DNA of 64,000 bases from Apostichopus japonicus (lineage: Eukaryota > Echinodermata > Holothuroidea > Aspidochirotida > Stichopodidae). This document shows, one piece after another, positions 1 through 12,437 of the stretch. The translations under genes and the position numbers were made by a program. The notes under the pieces were generated by a model. The model was not told the DNA's origin. It searched no databases and saw only the letters and a program-made list of their open reading frames with translations. The stretch is taken from the NCBI RefSeq assembly GCF_037975245.1, contig NC_092576.1, forward strand, positions 36,360,611-36,424,610, given 5' to 3'. The first letter of the stretch is position 1. Each line of letters starts with the position of its first letter.

Positions 1-448
1 AAAAATAAATCAAAAGGGGAAGGGGGACACCCCCTCCCCTTATACCCCTCCCCCAGGACGGCGATTCGTGGCATGGACCAGCATTTGCCTTCTCAAGAGT
101 TGGGAGCTATGTAAATGTATGAGCATGAGGATTTACAGTTTAACACCATTTTGCAGTTACAGGCTGGTTGTAAGAAATTTATAACCTATGAGAAATAAAA
201 TTTCTTGAGAAAGATGATCCCAACTTTGTTTTATAAATATTTTAGAAAAATACACCTGGGAAACATTTTTTCAGAAGTAAATTAACATCACCATTGTACA
301 CTTTTGTCGCACCAAATTGCATCTGAGGGCATTCAGCAATAGGAAATTTTGCAAAGGGGAGGGGGCCCCCTCCCCTTAGACCCCTCCCCCATATCACTCT
401 AATGCCACTTTGGCCCCTCCCAAACAAAGGCCCTGGATCCGCCAGTGT
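1..448. mobile_element. Right end of a GC-rich DNA element (truncated by window start)
   Basis: The block contains G/C-homopolymer-rich stretches of the CCCCCTCCCC type and ends CTGGATCCGCCAGTG. That end is the reverse complement of the CAGTGGCGGATCCAGG left end found at 6402. The left end is outside the window. The flank after 448 resumes the duplicated unit. Confidence 0.5.
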
Positions 449-2466
449 GTTGAAGTCGGTGGATTAGAATGATGTAGTGAACATATTACTTACATATACT
501 GAGGGGATTCTGAGTCTGTTAATGTAATATCGTTAACAAAAGTATTCAATACGCACTGGTTAGATTGTAGTGATGATACATATGATAAAGCGTACATCCT
601 GTGGTTTAAAATGACATAAATTATTGACCATGACAGGAATGGATTATTGGCATAACAACAATAATTTGTGATTCAAGTAATGTTGTAAGCAATCATTGCT
701 AAAGTACAATGTGAGGTTTGGATTTATGTAATAAATAAATATGATTGAAACAGCGAATAGATTACAGTAATATACGGTCAATGCTTAGCTTGTCCCTTTT
801 CTGTTAGCTCAAGTTCCAGGATCAATGAATTTCTAACATATTAACAATATTGTACATAACTCATGGTGCAGAGTGTATTGGTGTTTAACGCGTGGTCTAA
901 ATTTCAAAGCAGTTAATGTATCGTATAGGAAAGTGTAGCAAGTATATTGGGGAAGTTAGGTTCGCAGCGGTCAGGGAGAGTCTACAGTCTTGGGGTCCGG
1001 GATCATTTGTTGGATCGCCCAGGAAAATGTGGATTTGGCCGGGGCGCAAACCTATTGTTTTATTTTGGGCCCGACATGGCCCTCGACGCCACAAAGAAAC
1101 AAAACTGATGTAATACGTGATATTCTGTACTATTAACGATCCAGGGATTGGAATAGAGGGAAGAAGTTCACAAATATAATCATATATTTTATACAGTTAC
1201 AACATCCAAAGAATAGCCAGGTCCAATACGGTACTCTGGATTAAGTTTCATGAATTACTAGTATACTATATTACATGCCTAACAGTGAGAGGTTTACAGT
1301 CATGGAGAGAACAAATATAACTAAACAATCATTAAAATATTGGTTTAAATGACGAAGTGAACACAAACTTCTCACCTTCCAATGACTAGGGTAAAGTGAT
1401 AGTAATCAATCATATATCTGTAGCAATCCAATCAAGCACTCGGTAACTAAAGGTACATTCAAAACAAAACACATTCTATAACAATCCAACCAAGCGCTTG
1501 GTAACGCAAGGTACACACACACATATATCTAAACTTATCTAATGAGCGACTGAAAGCAAGCCAGAAAACAAGTTTAATTAATCATCCAGCAGAAATATCA
1601 GATTAATGTATTCCTATACTTAACATAACGCTAATCGTTGAGGGTAAGGATTGAGTGATTAGAGGAGACAACACAGTACTAACTTATTAGCTTTTTTTTG
1701 GTTAAAAGGTCCACTCTCATATATAACATATGCATTAAAGCAACATATTCAGCCCCAACCCCCCCCCCCCCAACAAAAAAGGGGGATTAAATGACTATGC
1801 CTAATACTCAAACATTTTGTTTACACAATTTGTCTTCTTTTTTTGTCCTGTAGAAGTTTGGATCCTGGTAGATGAATTCAGCAAGCACGTGTTACTGATG
1901 ACAACCAGTTATGATCCTACTGTTTCAGAAAATGCTCGCAGTCTCAGGATATACACATCAATCATGGTGTCATCAATAAGTGATGATACCTGACCCCTCC
2001 TACCTATCTTCTCTTGAGCATGCATCCCTACTTTACCCTCTCGCTACCGTGATCGTATTTCTGACCATTTTGATTTACTTACAATTTATCTCTTATTAAA
2101 ATTGGTTTAAGGTTTATGCTACTGTCATCGTACTATGGCTAGTTTTTCTCTGATGGTATACTCTCGCTTGCATGGTTGCTAGACTTATACAGGAAGAGTG
2201 TATTATTTTTCATTTGATTTTCTTTCTGTTTTGTCTAAATGAAAAGTAATTACAGTAGAACAATACCCCCAATAAAAAAATAAAAAAACAAGTTTAGAAA
2301 GATAACTGTTTAGTGGTGTTAGAGTTATTATATACCTCTCAATTCATCTTAAACTGCCTGCCCGAAGTGTACATAGAACAAACTGGGAGGGTGCGGGAAT
2401 TTGGATCAATATATGTATATGTATATATATATATGTATATCAATATGTGTATATATATATATATAT
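449..2466. other. Unit 1 non-coding sequence, homologous to 35,400-39,360
   Basis: It aligns by eye with unit 2, for example the 'agtgagaggtt' stretch at about 1287 and 36,100, and 'tatgatcct' at about 1910 and 38,440. The first 100 bp include one monomer of the 'ggattaaagggatgtagtcaac' type satellite that is amplified at 34,170-35,330. No credible exon was seen; the two opposed ORFs of about 65 codons at 897-1113 look like chance. Confidence 0.5.
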
Positions 2467-2984
2467 ATATTATTAGAGAACACCAGAGAAATAAGATATG
2501 ACTCATAATTGACAAATAAGGAGTAAGTTTTAGAAAATATATTGGAATTTTCGGTCCCCCTGGGACCTTCGTCAGCAATACTTGGCAGTCGAATGAGAAG
2601 TACAAAATGTGACACAATGAAAGTATGACGCTAGATAAGTGTAAGTTGCAATGATGGAATTAAAACACACACATCACCGGCCTCACCAAAGACTTGGGAC
2701 CCCTTAACAACTACCAGTTCTACAAGCATATGTAATCCGTTCTTTGCTCCTTAATCCGCTTCCTGTATAGTCATGGTTTATTTGGTTTTAATTCCATCAT
2801 TGCAACTTACACTTATCTAGCGTCATACTTTCATTGTGTCACATTTTGTACTTCTCATTCGACTGCCAAGTATTGCTGACGAAGGTCCCAGGGGGACCGA
2901 AAATTCCAATATATTTTCTAAAACTTACTCCTTATTTGTGAATTATGAGTCATATCTTATTTCTCTGGTGTTCTCTAATAATAT
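2467..2984. repeat. Near-perfect 200-bp inverted repeat, 118-bp spacer
   Basis: Bases 2467-2666 are the reverse complement of 2785-2984 with at least one mismatch seen (near 2510/2941). Unit 2 lacks the structure: it has 'gatcgatatatgtatata' running straight into 'attgtggcc' at about 39,375, so this is an insertion into unit 1, flanked by (TA)n. Each arm carries a small stem, GGTCC-CAGGG-GGACC, preceded by CTGACGA and followed by GAAA (2876-2902 on +, mirrored at 2549-2575). Such a layout recalls the pseudo-LTRs of Penelope-like elements, but no coding part is present. Confidence 0.8.
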
Positions 2985-3018
2985 TTTCTTTTGGAGTAAA
3001 CGTGGATTTTCGTTATAT

Positions 3019-3019
<1 letters not shown>

Positions 3020-3057
<38 letters not shown>

Positions 3058-3105
3058 CATACATATATATTTATATATATTTATTCATATACATATATAT
3101 ATAAT
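3020..3105. repeat. (TA)n-rich microsatellite
   Basis: TA runs with scattered CA and TT interruptions border the inverted-repeat insertion on its right. Only a trace of TA is present at the matching place in unit 2. Confidence 0.9.
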
Positions 3106-5403
3106 TGTGACGTGTGTCACAACAGTGGCCATCGTCCTCGTTAGTTTTTTTTTTTCATTAAAATCTCCATAATCGTTTTTACCTAACTACATTTTATGCT
3201 GATATTTCAAATTTCTTCATTCAGTTAAAACAATTATTGTCTGATATTACTTCATCGGTTTTTTTTTCCTCTACCGATAATAGAGAATGAAACATTAATG
3301 TCAGAATGACGTGCTTAGCAATTAGTTATACTCGAAAATAGAAAACACATGTGTGACAAAAAAAATCAACATTTTTATGAAATTGTACTTGATGGAGTAA
3401 TTACAAATTAAATGGAATATTGATGAGTTTGGCTGACTCAGTTTTGAGATTTCACATTGTGACATAGGTATAGTTGAAAAGAAGGTTACGTAACACTGTA
3501 GATACAGTTATTGGCAGTGGTAGAGAGACGGTACTTTCAGGTTTTCAATGTGTAATTGAACTTGTTTTAGCAGTGGTGTGGGTGTCACATAAGTACAAAC
3601 ACCACCAACATGACACCAGGAATATTGAAGAATGGACTCTTTCATTAACAGTCTTTATGGAGTTTACCTCTATGGCAATTACTTTAGCGATTTCGTTTGT
3701 GATATAAATATAGTACTTTGAGAATGATAATCAGTACGTGAGTGAATATGGATGGTGTCAGTCAAGGATTCAGTGTTGGAGTAGAGAGTATATGACGATT
3801 TAATTACGTCATCGACATGTCCAAACTGAATCAGTACGTCTTCTCATCTCTTGGAAAATTACAAGTATCTTACGATTTAGAACAACAAGAAAATCGAGAA
3901 CTTGACTTAAAATGTGTAAAACATAATGAAATCAATAGTTAGTGGAATTTCACATTTCAGAGGAATGATATAACTATTACATTATGTAGCTACTTTTATT
4001 TAAATATACAATTAAGTGTAAAAGTAAGTTTCTTAACGAATCATGAATTCAAATATAAAGAACATGAATTATCCATTCTTTACATTGTAATTCATTTTAA
4101 ATCAATATATCTATTTTTACAAATTAATGAACTTTGTTGATATAAGTGTAAACTCTTTGATGTAGTTTGTTTATGTCATACAAAATATTAAGGAATGACA
4201 ATATTGTGAGAGTGTTCGGCTTCTTAACGCTTTCTGTAAAATATCCATTGCAAAGACACAATATTAGCACAATATTAACATGTGATTGCTTGTAAATTGT
4301 AATATAGTCCTAATGTAAAATTTATTTATCTTTGACTGATTTCCCAGAACCTCATGTAAGAATCTTATAGGATCGGTTGTCATATACAATACTCTGATTG
4401 GTGGAAAGTGAACATGTGATGGTTATACTGCAACCTTTTTACTCAAACGACGATGTTTCATTGTACGTAAAAATCTTTTAAGTTTTAATAAAGGTTGAAG
4501 TAAATCATCTGTGAATTTACTATTTACTTCATTAACACCTTAATTGTTTTTGTGTTTTCAACTTTAATTTGTCGTCCCGCGTGATATCACCAACTTTAAA
4601 ATAGGGCCTTACTTGACCAGGAGTTAAAGGTCAAAAGGTCAATTAATTGATAGACCCATTCAGAAATATTCTCTACGGATGTACGGAAGTGCACAAATGA
4701 GCGGAGATGTAAAACTTCGAAACAGGTGATTAGGTTAATGAACGATTCATGTTACACGGCATGGTGGGGACTCACATATGTCCTGACGAGGTATGGGTGT
4801 CAGGGAACTTGATGCGCAGCGTCAATAGCCAATGACTCTGTGCATGAGAAAACGCGTAGTTTGACGGGCACCGTAGTTGTAGCGGACAGATGCACAGACA
4901 ACGTTCCAAACCGTTGGTATATAACCTGTCGGAAGTTCGTCAGCCCAGTGATACAAATTCATTAATATTAGAGCAATGGCTTATTCAACTGTTTATCAAC
5001 CAATGCATTCACTGTACGGCCTAACGCTGCAGAAACACGAAGAATTGATTTACTACACTGAAGGGTTATATTGTTTCCCTCTTTATATTTGGAATACAGG
5101 ATGTATATGATTTCACCTTTTTATATTAGTTATACTTCCTGTTAACGTATTTTTTAACTCCTTTTTATAAATTTTATATTAATTCTGGAATGAAGAAATG
5201 AAATCAAATTATGTGCTGCTGCTTCCTCATTTATTACCAAGCAAGACATTTACACTCTTTCAGTGTCGTGCGCAAAGGAACACCGGGAAAATACCCAACC
5301 CCTTCCCACATACAAACTTCCTATCATCATTCGGGAAAATGTTGTGCAGTCGGGGGATTTGAACATTCAGCCGGGAAAATTAGTTCACAACTACGGGTGC
5401 ATA
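3106..5403. other. Unit 1 non-coding block, strongly conserved in unit 2
   Basis: Aligns with 39,400-41,745 of unit 2. The part 4560-5050 (unit 2 40,920-41,360) is the most similar stretch outside exons. It holds a CCAAT motif at about 4829, two AGGTCA half sites at 4628-4633 and 4636-4641, and a TATATAA-like stretch at about 4920. There is no open frame with family resemblance. It could be a promoter or enhancer, or an old repeat. Confidence 0.4.
4628..4641 (+). promoter_or_regulatory. DR2-type AGGTCA pair (candidate nuclear-receptor site)
   Basis: Two perfect AGGTCA half sites separated by two A residues. The same pair is kept in unit 2 at 40981-40994. Nuclear receptors bind such direct repeats; that this one is used is inference only. 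Confidence 0.3.
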
Positions 5404-5514
5404 CAGGGGCGGCGATTTGTTTCAAATATTGGGGAGGCGGGGGGACATTTGCTCGGATGCAGGCGCGTAGCAACTTTCATCCCCGGCAAATTTTTCGTGC
5501 GCTTCGTGATATTT

Positions 5515-5720
<206 letters not shown>

Positions 5721-5925
5721 GCTTCAAGTTATGCTCCATGAATATATTGGATCCTCGTCGGGATTACCGGGGATTATACGGTTGTTGGTGTATTGTTCTG
5801 CCGGTGTATTCTCTTTTGCGTCCGTTCTGTTGGTGGGTTTGTAAGACTTTCTTCGGTGTTCGGCTGTTGGTGTATTCTCTTTGCGTCCGTTCTGTTGTTG
5901 GGGTTTTCTGCCTTCGGTGCTCGCT

Positions 5926-6273
5926 TAGAGCGGTGAGCTCGAGGTGGCAGAACGGGAGAGTGCACGTCTGCAGTACCTGAGGTCCCTGGTTCAAACCTCG
6001 GTGTCGACACTGACACCAAATTTCACCCCGCTCCTTTCTCGTGGTAGGAAAGTGGCTACACGTGGGAAGCGGTCCCGGGAGCAGGACTACACACCCCGCC
6101 TCGTGACTTCAGGGCACTATTCGAAAAGAGAAGGCGAGATTCGCCGGTGTCTTTCCACGCACAAAAACTTGGAACCTCAATAATTTCCGACTAAGGATTT
6201 CCTTAGTCTGCTGAAGCACCTTCGGGTGGAAGCGTAATACGAGGTATATGATATGATATGATATGATGATTCA
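5926..6273 (+). mobile_element. tRNA-derived SINE, 348 bp
   Basis: Flanked by 9-bp direct repeats GTGCTCGCT at 5917-5925 and 6274-6282. Near its 5' end it has an A-box-like TGGCAGAACGGG (5945-5956) and a clear B box GGTTCAAACCT (5988-5998), the internal RNA polymerase III promoter spacing of a tRNA head. It ends in a (GATAT)n tail. The body 'gtggtaggaaagtggct' has no coding sense. Mobilised by a partner LINE, which is not identified here. Confidence 0.85.
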
Positions 6274-6836
6274 GTGCTCGCTCCTTAGTTGTGTGTGGTT
6301 CCCTTGACGGTGTTTGGTGGTTGGACTGGAGTTGTTTATGTAGAACTTGTTTTCGTGGCGACACTTCGATATGATACTTCGATATATATATATATATATA
6401 TCAGTGGCGGATCCAGGATTTCGCCGAAGGGGGGGCCCAGATGGGAAATGCCTAATCGTCGTCCTGGGGGAGGGGTCTAAGGGGAGTGGGTGCCCCCCTC
6501 CCCTTTGGGAAAATTTCACAAAATATGGAGGTCCTCGGTGCAATCTGGTGCTACTTTTCGTGAAAGTTTGGAGTAAAATTTATTTCCAATAAATCATGTA
6601 TTCATGGTTTGCCGGGCATATATTTGCAATTTCGAGCAATGAGCTGGGATTTACGTCTTTGGGGAGTAGGTGGTGATGCAGACTACTTTTTACCATGCTA
6701 CTCCAGGCCATATCATCTTGGATGCCCCCTTCCAGATGGAGACTATTGATGCAGTCAGAGTGCCCCTCTCACCTTCACTTTATCAGAATGATGGTGTACT
6801 CTTTTTGCAAATTTATTTTACAAAAAATTACACGCA

Positions 6837-8170
6837 CAGTGGCGTAGCTAGGATTTTTTGAGTGGGGGGGGGCCATGGGGGGCTGTTCTTTCTTGTGGGG
6901 GGCGGAGTTTACTATCTAAGCGGAGCGCCACCTTGGTTGGCGCGGAGCGTACAGAGAAAATTTGAGATTTCAGCACCCCCCAGATCGCAGGAGATGGCAC
7001 CTGTGAGGCAAAATAGCAACCAAAAAGATGTGCAACTTTGGTGACAGAAATGCAAAAAAAGTTTTTTCTCTTTCATGCTGACTGGCCTTGCCAACTCAGC
7101 CAGACTTTTAACTTGAGGGAAGTTGGCATCATTTGTCGTTTCAAGCTGTCAAGGCCTTTCTCCCAACTCAAACCCCTGTGGGCTACCGGTAGATTTGCAG
7201 GATATGCCCACATGTGGACTTAAATAGCATTAAAGGAAGGGGGTGGAAGACTAACACGCATCGATGTTTCGGTAATGGTCCACATTGATGGCTCGGTGCT
7301 TATTAGGCCATTTATTGGGTTTCTTGAGGCAGCTGTCATCAGAATCTGGCTTTTTGTGCCAATCGATGACCGATAACATGTATTGGTATGTAAATTTCTT
7401 CTTCATATATCTAGCAACACTCTAAAAACAAATGAGTGGATTTCATTCCATTGGAGTGATCACTCGGCGCACTTCAAATTAAGAGTAAAATTTAACTCTA
7501 TTGGAGTTAACCCTCACTCCTAATATGAGTGAATATAACTCTGTTAGGAGTTAAGATTTACTCCAATGGAGTGGAAATTCACTCTTATACCGGAATGTGC
7601 TCAGTGATCACTCCCATGGAGTGAAATTCACCTATGTTTTTATCAGTACAGTACAGTGCATATCATCATAGACGTACGTACGTACGTACTACGTACGTTC
7701 GTATATCAGACGCACTCGATACCCACGATACGATACGGTCCTGGAGAAACTATTTCCAATCATCATTTTTTAAGGCGATACAGTAGTGAGTATTGAACAG
7801 GCACAGCCGCATGTTTGCAGGAAATTCAGAATTCCCAATATTTTATATCTCTACCAGTAGTGAAAATCATGTTTCGACAGTTTCGTGGACATAAAAAGTT
7901 GTTTTGTGGAATATTCAATGACATATCAGGGGCGGATGCAGGATTTGTGACAGGGGGGGGGTCTGACTGGTCCAGCCGCGCCTGAACGTAAGACTATCTA
8001 AGCGGAGCGCCATCATCGGTTGGCGCGGAGCGTACAAGAAAATTTTTGGCTTTACAAACCCCCCAGATGGCCGGAAACGGCACTTCCCGAGTATTCTAAG
8101 CAGCATGTACCTAGCCTGAAAATATGGATCTCATGTCTGCAATTTCAGGCCCCCCGTAGCTACGCCACTG
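6837..8170. mobile_element. hAT-like element with CAGTGGCGTAGCTA ends
   Basis: Left end CAGTGGCGTAGCTAGG and right end CCGTAGCTACGCCACTG are inverted repeats. The flanking 8-mers TACACGCA and ATCACGCA agree at six of eight positions, as for an aged hAT duplication. Both subterminal regions carry the motif 'aagcggagcgcca ... ttggcgcggagcgtac' (6919-6950 and 7999-8033), so it may be two related copies joined. No transposase remains. Confidence 0.55.
7415..7648. mobile_element. MITE with ~50-bp inverted ends
   Basis: The left part 'actctaaaaacaaatgagtg' and what follows is mirrored by 'ggagtgaaattcacctatg' at 7618 onward, with GAGTGATCACT on both sides. It has no coding content. The interior repeats GAGTTAA/TTAACTC words, so it could fold over most of its length. 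Confidence 0.6.
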
Positions 8171-8289
8171 ATCACGCATGGGGCACTTTCCCTCGAACGC
8201 GGTAAAAAAAAAAAAAAAAAAAAAAAAAAATCAGGATTTTCAAAAAGGGGGGGCCCGGGCCCCCCGGGCCCCCCCTGGATCCGCCCCTG

Positions 8290-8324
<35 letters not shown>

Positions 8325-8914
8325 ATATTTTTTTTTTTTGGTTTTGATAGCCCCCAGATCACCGGAAATGGCAATTCTCAGGCTTGAAAATGACCAACCA
8401 GATGTACACTTTTGCCTGAGAACCAAGTTTTTCCCAATAGTTTTTTTTCTTTCATCCATAACCTTTTTCAAGATTGTCACCAGTCACACATGTTCGACCT
8501 CATTGCATATCCTGTGGATCATTTCTTTTGTAGCTAATACTACGTAACGGCCCACACTACCCGTCAGCCAGAATTTTCAGGGTTTTTCAGAATTTGAATA
8601 ATAAATTCACTTCTAAACACAAAATCCATCTATGGACAACCAATATAGAAAGTTAATTTATTGGTGTACAAATATTAAAACCTAACGGCTACTGTAATAA
8701 CTTCGATATCATAAAAAAATACAAACAATATGCTCGAGTGGAGGCGGTCTTCCCTTTCGCCACCCACCCCCCCCCCCCCTTGGTTACACGCCTGCGATTA
8801 GAAATCTTATAGGAAACATGCCAAATGGAAACCCAGTGAATCCATATCGATGTGGATCATATATATGATTGTACGTACTTACACTCGTACACAAGAGATG
8901 TACAGACATGATAA

Positions 8915-9546
8915 CAAGGGCGGCGGAACCGGGGGGGGGCACAGGGGGCACGTGCCCCCCCACTTTTCCTCAGGTTAAAAATGTGCCCTTTTTCTACATA
9001 AAAATTGAGGTGTCTCAAGTTAGCAAGATGCCAGGGAACCAGAATGAACACTCGAGAAGGGCCGTTTCCGGCCATCTGAGGGGTTTGTAAAACCAAAAAT
9101 TTTCTTGTACGCTCCGCGCCAACCGATGGTGGCGCTCCGCTCAGATAGTCGTGCATATAACTTTGCAAATCCTGGATACGCCTGTGGGTCAAACTCAAAG
9201 CTATTTCGAATGGAAAAAAATTGTTAAGATATTAACAAGAAATAAACTCTAATTCAGAAGATTCCTACATTAGCAACTAGCATGATGTCACCTCATTTTG
9301 TCTCAAAAGAAAACTTGTTCCTTGTTTCCCAATTTGCACATTGGATATTGCAGTGCTAGTATGCATTTTTCCTTGGGGGGGGGGGGGGCGTTGATGGAGT
9401 GATGTGTATACGCAAATAAGATAATACAATAAGAGTTATAAAGGGTACTAAATATAAGGCTGCATCAGTCCAATCGAATTTCTGCAAAGTGCCCTTTGAT
9501 GTCGGTGCCCCCCCCCCCCAGATTAAAAGTGCTTCCGCCGCCCTTG
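8915..9546. mobile_element. hAT MITE, copy 1 (632 bp)
   Basis: Begins CAAGGGCGGCGGAACC and ends GCTTCCGCCGCCCTTG. Perfect 8-bp duplications CATGATAA lie at 8907-8914 and 9547-9554. The same element occurs at 22757-23386 with a different duplication. It contains G and C homopolymers and the 'ggcgcggagcgtac' motif in reverse. No coding capacity; it would depend on a hAT transposase from elsewhere. Confidence 0.9.
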
Positions 9547-9822
9547 CATGATAATAATCATGAGTGACAACTTGCTATACGGTCACAGGTCACAGAAACG
9601 ACCACGAATAGTTATTTACGTCATGTAGCGCATGTGTTGGATGAAGTTTTAGCCACCGCCAAATATGATTTGGATAAATAATCTCACGCATCATTTTCAA
9701 TTTATAGCCACACAAAAAACTATGCCACCAAATATTGGGGGGATATTAGATACTATATCCCCCCACCTAAAATATTGGGGGACATGTCCCCGCCCCCCAT
9801 GATAGCCGCCCATGGGTGCATA

Positions 9823-11791
9823 CCCCCGACCCTTCCACCTGCCAATGATCAATATAGACCTAAGTTACTAGTTATACTTAAGATTTTTGCTAGATGGGGG
9901 GAAGGGGGGACCCATACCCCTAACATTGGAGTAGGATTTACAGATCTCAAGGTTGCACCCTTCCCTTATAAAATCATTGATTCGTCACTAGCCGTACTCC
10001 AACTTGCGTAAAGTTTCAGACCCATAAGGTAACCTGTCGGGAGAGGAGAGCATCCCACCCCCCCCCCCACCATCTGTTAGCCTTCCATCTGATCCTGTGC
10101 GCTCTCTACAACTGGTTGTAAATGTCGCGTCGTTCGAACAAACACACTTTTACCAAAGATGGTGTTATTACTATTAGATGTATTACTGTGACAAAGCACT
10201 GATAACTCGACCCTAAGGTCAGGAAATAAAAGAATGTTGTATAGTTTTACAGATGCAGCATTCAGGGAGGGGGGGGGGTGAAGACGGTGTAATATCATTT
10301 TCTAACGCATATCCTTCGCCGTTTCCCCTCCCCATCCTCCACCTAACCACGACAATCTTGATTGTATGAACGCAACGGACACGTAGTCGTAACAAAGCTA
10401 AGAAACGCCCGCAGTAAATACTACAACTCCGGATGTCTTGTAGACCAACTTTTTGGTCATAATTGTTCCTATATTTCTTACACATACGTACATCTCATGC
10501 ATATAAATACATAGGCTACATACATAATATATACATACGTGACGTACATGTAAATATACATAGACTATATACAGAGGAAACTGGGAAGTTATTAAACTGT
10601 TCATCGTAGCCATGGGAGGTGGGGGGGGGGGGTAGAAAGGACCATCATGACCATATCTCAGCCGTCTTCTACTATCGGTTTGCGCTTAGCTTAAGCAAGG
10701 AATTTTTTCTCCGAAAAAACTTCCCAGATTGCCGGAAATGGCACTTCCCAGGCCTTGTAAATTGCATCTTAACATTCGTAAGTTACTTGTTTTACATGCC
10801 AAAAAGGGGGATACTGGGGGAACGGTCAATGAGCTGAGCTCTAATTAGTATGTTGAAAAGGCCCTGGTATATATTTATATTCGCAGTGATTCAACGTTCT
10901 CAGTTAAAACATTGGAACACTGATTAATAGGGGTTAATAATGAAGCTGGTAGGCCTAGATAAAACACATACATAAATGTAATAAACATATATACCGTAGT
11001 TTCACATTAGACAGCTACACTGTTCACGTAATTTGAATCTTAGGAATTCTCTGCGTTTATTGTTATTCTTACAAAACTCGTAAAAACCAAATGCGTGATG
11101 AGCGCTTAGATTAAACCTTGTGTTCTTTTCGGACGCCATTCTTGAAAGACGAGCCTAGAATCTTGATTTTGCACTCTAATGACTAACAACATCGGAAGAA
11201 ATGTTATGAACATTTCGCTAAACTGGCTTAGATATCGCATACTATCGCAGGCCTACTTTTATTTAGGAAGTGGATATATCAGGAGGGGGGCATCCCCTCC
11301 CCCCAGGCTACGGCTACGGACCTGCTACATTACTTTCGACAGTATGTATGTTGACGAAGTTTGGTGTGATGATGTGGACTTTCTTATCACTTACGATTTC
11401 GCAAATGTTAGAAAGTTGCACAATTCGCAAGTAATTGATACGATACAACATGGCAACATAACGTTTTGCGAATGTTATAAGTTTATATTGGATAGGAAGA
11501 AATAAACGAGTAACTGAAATACTATTCTCAGATCTCAGATTCGAGAAAGAATCATTAAGTCTATAGTTTTCTTGTGATGTGATGGTTGTATTAGCTTCCG
11601 TAAGTGGACGTGTAAATAATTGCCCCTTTCAGCTAATCCATTTCCCGGGTTTTTCATAAATGCAAGTGCATCCTTCTTGTGGAAACTGCAAGTTTTAGAA
11701 AACATTCTCTTTGTAGTTATTTGAAGCTGTAACTTGCACCACATGAGGATCATTATGTATATATCTATGTAACTAAACTAAAGCATGCAGC
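9823..11791. other. Unit 1 non-coding sequence, homologous to 41,825-44,060
   Basis: Aligns with unit 2 through 'atagacctaagtt', 'gtcgggagaggagagcatcc' and 'gaattctctgcg'. Long G runs (10,266 and 10,619) and short TA-rich tracts are present. Open frames such as 11179-11505 are not kept at the protein level in unit 2, so I do not call them genes. Confidence 0.5.
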
Positions 11792-12437
11792 CAGGGACGT
11801 AGCTAAGGCATGATGATGGGGGGGGGGGGGAGGGGGAGTAGTGACTGAAAATCCAATTGGATGGCAGGGGCGGATCCAGGATTTTCAGAAAGGGGGGGCC
11901 GACATCCCGATGGTAGCACTTTAGTGATTTGCGTCCTAGGGGAGGGGTCAAAAAGGGAGGGGAGGGGAGGGGGCCACAGATTTCCAAGGGGGAGGGGTTG
12001 TCCCCCTCACCCTTGGAAATTTTTGGTTAATTGTGAGTGCTTAGATGCAAAATGGTGAAACATTTCGCCAAAAACTAGAAAAACCAGAAACGTTGCAGAC
12101 ACGCTCTTTTGTGCACATATTTTTTCTCGATAGACACATATTTAACAACGCTCAACAGTGCATGTACAATGGATACACTATTATTGAGTCGATTCGTTTT
12201 TTCTTCTGCGCGAAAATTATGACACCAGATTCACCCCAAGAAAAAACATAAAACAAGATATATTCAATGAGATAATTATGATATACTCATTAATGAAAGG
12301 GGGTGTAGGCGGTTTTACACTATCTAACGCAACTTTGTCGCCAAGAACCTGAAGTATTTTTAAGGGAGGGCCCGATAATAAGCGGAAACGGATCACCGAC
12401 CGAAAAAATATCGGAATTTGTGGACTATTTCTTGCTT

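Larger units (their letters stand above)
6402..8289. mobile_element. GC-rich DNA element with CAG(T/G)GGCGGATCCAGG ends
   Basis: Starts CAGTGGCGGATCCAGGATTT and ends CTGGATCCGCCCCTG, an inverted pair. Both flanks are TA dinucleotides, so the target duplication cannot be measured. It encloses another element at 6837-8170. The two ends could also belong to two separate copies. Confidence 0.5.

Noticed and set aside
2313-3172. Several ORFs with YIYIYI stretches on both strands
   Set aside because: They are translations of TA microsatellites and of the 200-bp inverted repeat, which yields the same peptide from both arms.
3474-3707. 77-codon ORF
   Set aside because: The unit 2 counterpart at about 39,835-40,070 has frame-breaking differences, and its longest ORF lies on the opposite strand.
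11179-11505. 108-codon ORF in unit 1
   Set aside because: The unit 2 copy at about 43,450-43,780 has indels and substitutions that break the frame, and the strongest frame there is on the other strand. No domain seen.
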